This document shows positions 62,753-64,000 of a stretch of DNA of 64,000 nt, piece after piece (position 1 is the stretch's first letter; each line of letters opens with the position of its first letter). A program made the position numbers and the translations under genes. The notes under the pieces were generated by a model that did no database searches, was not told the DNA's origin, and worked only from the letters and a program-made list of their open reading frames with translations. Source of the DNA: Brevibacillus sp042683565 (lineage in GTDB: Bacteria > Bacillota > Bacilli > Brevibacillales > Brevibacillaceae); contig NZ_JBHUJW010000043.1 of the NCBI RefSeq assembly GCF_042683565.1, positions 496,001-560,000 of the forward strand. Direction: 5' to 3'.

Positions 62753-62839
62753 GTAAAGGGATTGTCCACAAAGAGCAAGATTGCGAACGTCACCAAATAC
62801 CACATTGAAAACATTGAATTTTCAACATTTTTGAACGGC

Positions 62840-62889
62840 AAAAGGGGCGTCGCCAAGTCAAAAAATCGACTTTTGAGACGTCCCCTTTT
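62840..62889. terminator. Long hairpin after the DUF4064-like gene
   Basis: AAAAGGGGCGTC pairs with GACGTCCCCTTTT (one bulge), with inner AAGTC/GACTT. It can end transcription in both directions. Confidence 0.7.
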
Positions 62890-62971
62890 CGATGATCGAA
62901 TCGGCGTAAGCAGAGATGGATCTTCGGTCAGTAACATCCAAGCAGTGTTCTTCCCGCGAATTGTGAAACGA

Positions 62972-63002
62972 AAGCTGGGCAGCAAGTGGTATTCCCCAGC
63001 TT
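62972..63002. repeat. 8-bp inverted repeat near the right end of the segment
   Basis: AAGCTGGG (62972-62979) and CCCAGCTT (62995-63002), perfect arms with 15 bases between, 29 bp before the tRNA-like remnant. Confidence 0.45.
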
Positions 63003-63030
63003 GTGAGCCAAGAGCGATTCTTGAGCAATG

Positions 63031-63059
63031 GCGCAGGTTCGATTGCCATCACCCGCACC
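63031..63059 (+). other. Degenerate copy of the tRNA-Gly 3' end (att-like)
   Basis: 29 bases that match 60926-60954 of tRNA-Gly at 25 positions, including TTCGATT of the T-loop and CATCACCCGC of the acceptor stem. Three of the differences break T-stem pairs, so it is not a functional tRNA, and no anticodon or D-arm precedes it. Position and orientation fit the far att site of an element integrated in the tRNA. Confidence 0.6.
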
Positions 63060-63066
63060 CTATCAA

Positions 63067-63092
63067 AAGCTTTGCTGCGCAAGGCTTTTTTT
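63067..63092 (+). terminator. Terminator right after the tRNA remnant
   Basis: AAGCTTTGC pairs with GCAAGGCTT (one G-U), followed by TTTTT. It may be the original tRNA terminator, displaced by the insertion. The stretch 63093-63230 has no recognised feature. Confidence 0.7.
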
Positions 63093-63290
63093 ATTTGTTC
63101 TTCGCCTTCCACAGGCAATGACGGGACCGAATGCAAGTAGCTGTTGGACATGCAGCAGTTGCGGAGAAAAGATGCCAAAGTGAGCAGGCCATTCAAGCTT
63201 GCCCTCGCGTTATTCGTATACAGCAGAAAGATATGGATACCCTAAAAAAATCAGGAAGCATATACAGACGAGAGAAAGGAGGCGGACACT

Positions 63291-64000
63291 TTCTCATCGC
63301 GCATTTACACCTCACTCGAAAGCAACGTTTCGGAACTGCGTAACCAGCTAGGTCAAAACAGCGATTTTGTCATGAGTGAGATTACATTTGGCATGAAACG
63401 AATCTGTCTTGGTTATTTTCACACCATGGCAGATATCAAAAAGCTGGACGAGTACGTCTTCAGGCCGTTGCGTCAGAATGAAGAGGAACTGGTCCAGTCG
63501 TCAGAGGATCAGGAACATTTTCGTGAAACACTGCGAAGCCTGATTCCACTAAACGAGATTTGTTCGGTAGAAGACTGGGACAGTGCCTTGAAACAGTTGG
63601 TATGCGGGGAAGTCCTTATCTTTGTTGACGGCGAGGATGCTTGTTTGTCGATTGACATGCAAAAGGTAGAAAAACGGGACATACAGCCTCCCGATGCGGA
63701 ACAAAGCGTGAATGGGCCAAAAGAAAGCTTTGTGGAAGAGTTGGGGACGAACATTACGCTGATCCGACAACGATTGCGTGACCCGAATCTGTATGTGGAA
63801 TGTTTCCAGTTGTCCAAGCGGGGAAAACAAGAGGTCGCCGTCTTTTATCTGGTCGATGTGGCGAATGACCGCGTCGTGGAGGAAGTAAAACAGCGGATAA
63901 GCGCCATCGAGACTGATTTCATACAAGGGCAGATGCATTTGCAGGAACTGATACAGGACAACTCGTTCTCCCTGTTTCCGCAAATTCGTCCAACGGAAAG
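63291..64000 (+). CDS. GerA-type spore germinant receptor subunit A, 5' part
   Basis: The frame is open to the window end and encodes the N-terminal soluble domain of a GerAA/GerBA/GerKA protein: SRIYTSLESNVSELRNQL, VCGEVLIFVDGED, GPKESFVEELGTNITLIRQR (the hallmark) and DPNLYVE. The membrane part lies beyond the window. The start is unresolved. The frame is open from 63246, AAAGGAGG sits at 63275-63282, but no ATG, GTG or TTG occurs in this frame before 63372, which is inside conserved sequence. ATG 63233 is in another frame; a one-base shift near 63290 would join it. Listed from the first family-like residues. Confidence 0.8.

Noticed and set aside
62858..63196. Minus-strand open frame of 112 codons across the tRNA remnant
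   Set aside because: Contains the antisense of the tRNA 3' copy (VMAIEPAPL) and no family features; also crosses a terminator.
1..64000. Insertion sequences, CRISPR arrays, rRNA operon, intact prophage
   Set aside because: No transposase or integrase motifs, no regularly spaced repeats, no rRNA-like sequence on reading through; only the tRNA-linked relic suggests past mobility.

Overview
The window reads as chromosomal DNA of a spore-forming, low-G+C-phylum (Bacillota) bacterium of fairly high G+C, most likely Brevibacillus or a close relative. The reasons are strong AGGAGG-type ribosome sites, frequent TTG/GTG starts, ParE-ParC rather than a Gram-negative gyrase neighbourhood, a YycC-like micro-protein, DUF3054, a SpoVK/CbbX-type AAA protein, a CcpA-style cre site and a GerA spore-germinant-receptor subunit at the right edge. 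The genus name is inference; no marker gene such as 16S is present.

Layout. 1-5.2 kb: 3' end of parE, parC, a small unknown gene and a Ser/Thr-type phosphatase. 5.3-11.5 kb: a LacI regulator with two operator-like palindromes, a complete ribose/inositol-type sugar ABC transporter (lipoprotein, double ATPase, permease), a Gfo/Idh/MocA dehydrogenase and a small protein. 11.6-16.5 kb: a tandem AAA+ protein and a secreted KP-43-type subtilase. 16.5-36 kb: a dispersed reductive pyrimidine catabolism set. It comprises a PucR regulator (minus), an MmsA-type semialdehyde dehydrogenase and a class III aminotransferase, then (after LOG, a secreted protein, a UbiD decarboxylase and two small minus-strand genes) PreT-PreA dihydropyrimidine dehydrogenase, dihydropyrimidinase and beta-ureidopropionase, and further on an NCS1 nucleobase permease (minus). 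Together they could import uracil/thymine and convert it through dihydrouracil, N-carbamoyl-beta-alanine, beta-alanine and malonate semialdehyde to acetyl-CoA. A small ADP-ribosyltransferase-like gene and a chemoreceptor lie between.

36-43 kb: a CitA/DcuS-like sensor kinase and its regulator, followed by a tripartite tricarboxylate transporter (TctC, TctB, TctA) and a D-threonine-aldolase-like enzyme. The TctC promoter region has an inverted repeat around a cre-like site. 43-47.7 kb: acetyltransferase, DUF3054 membrane protein, a 43-residue hydrophilic protein, an unknown gene with TenI and ThiE (thiamine), another unknown gene and an IsdG-type haem monooxygenase. 47.8-56.5 kb: a soluble PAS histidine kinase, a NarL/LuxR-type two-component pair (minus), and a MarR-RND pump-membrane fusion lipoprotein unit. 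56.8-60.7 kb: an orphan branched-chain-amino-acid-type binding lipoprotein, CcdA plus a ResA/TlpA-like thioredoxin, and small unknown genes.

60.9-63.1 kb: tRNA-Gly(CCC) followed by a ~2.1 kb stretch of visibly different, more A+T-rich sequence with a truncated HicB gene, a DUF4352-like lipoprotein and a DUF4064-like membrane protein, ending in a degenerate 29-base copy of the tRNA 3' end. This looks like the relic of an element integrated at the tRNA. The window ends inside a gerA-type gene whose start codon is not apparent.

No insertion sequence, CRISPR array, rRNA or intact prophage gene was seen. The best candidates for new biology are the small ART-like protein (32.1 kb), the decayed tRNA-Gly island, the inverted-repeat controlled tct operon and the TPR-plus-two-AAA protein.
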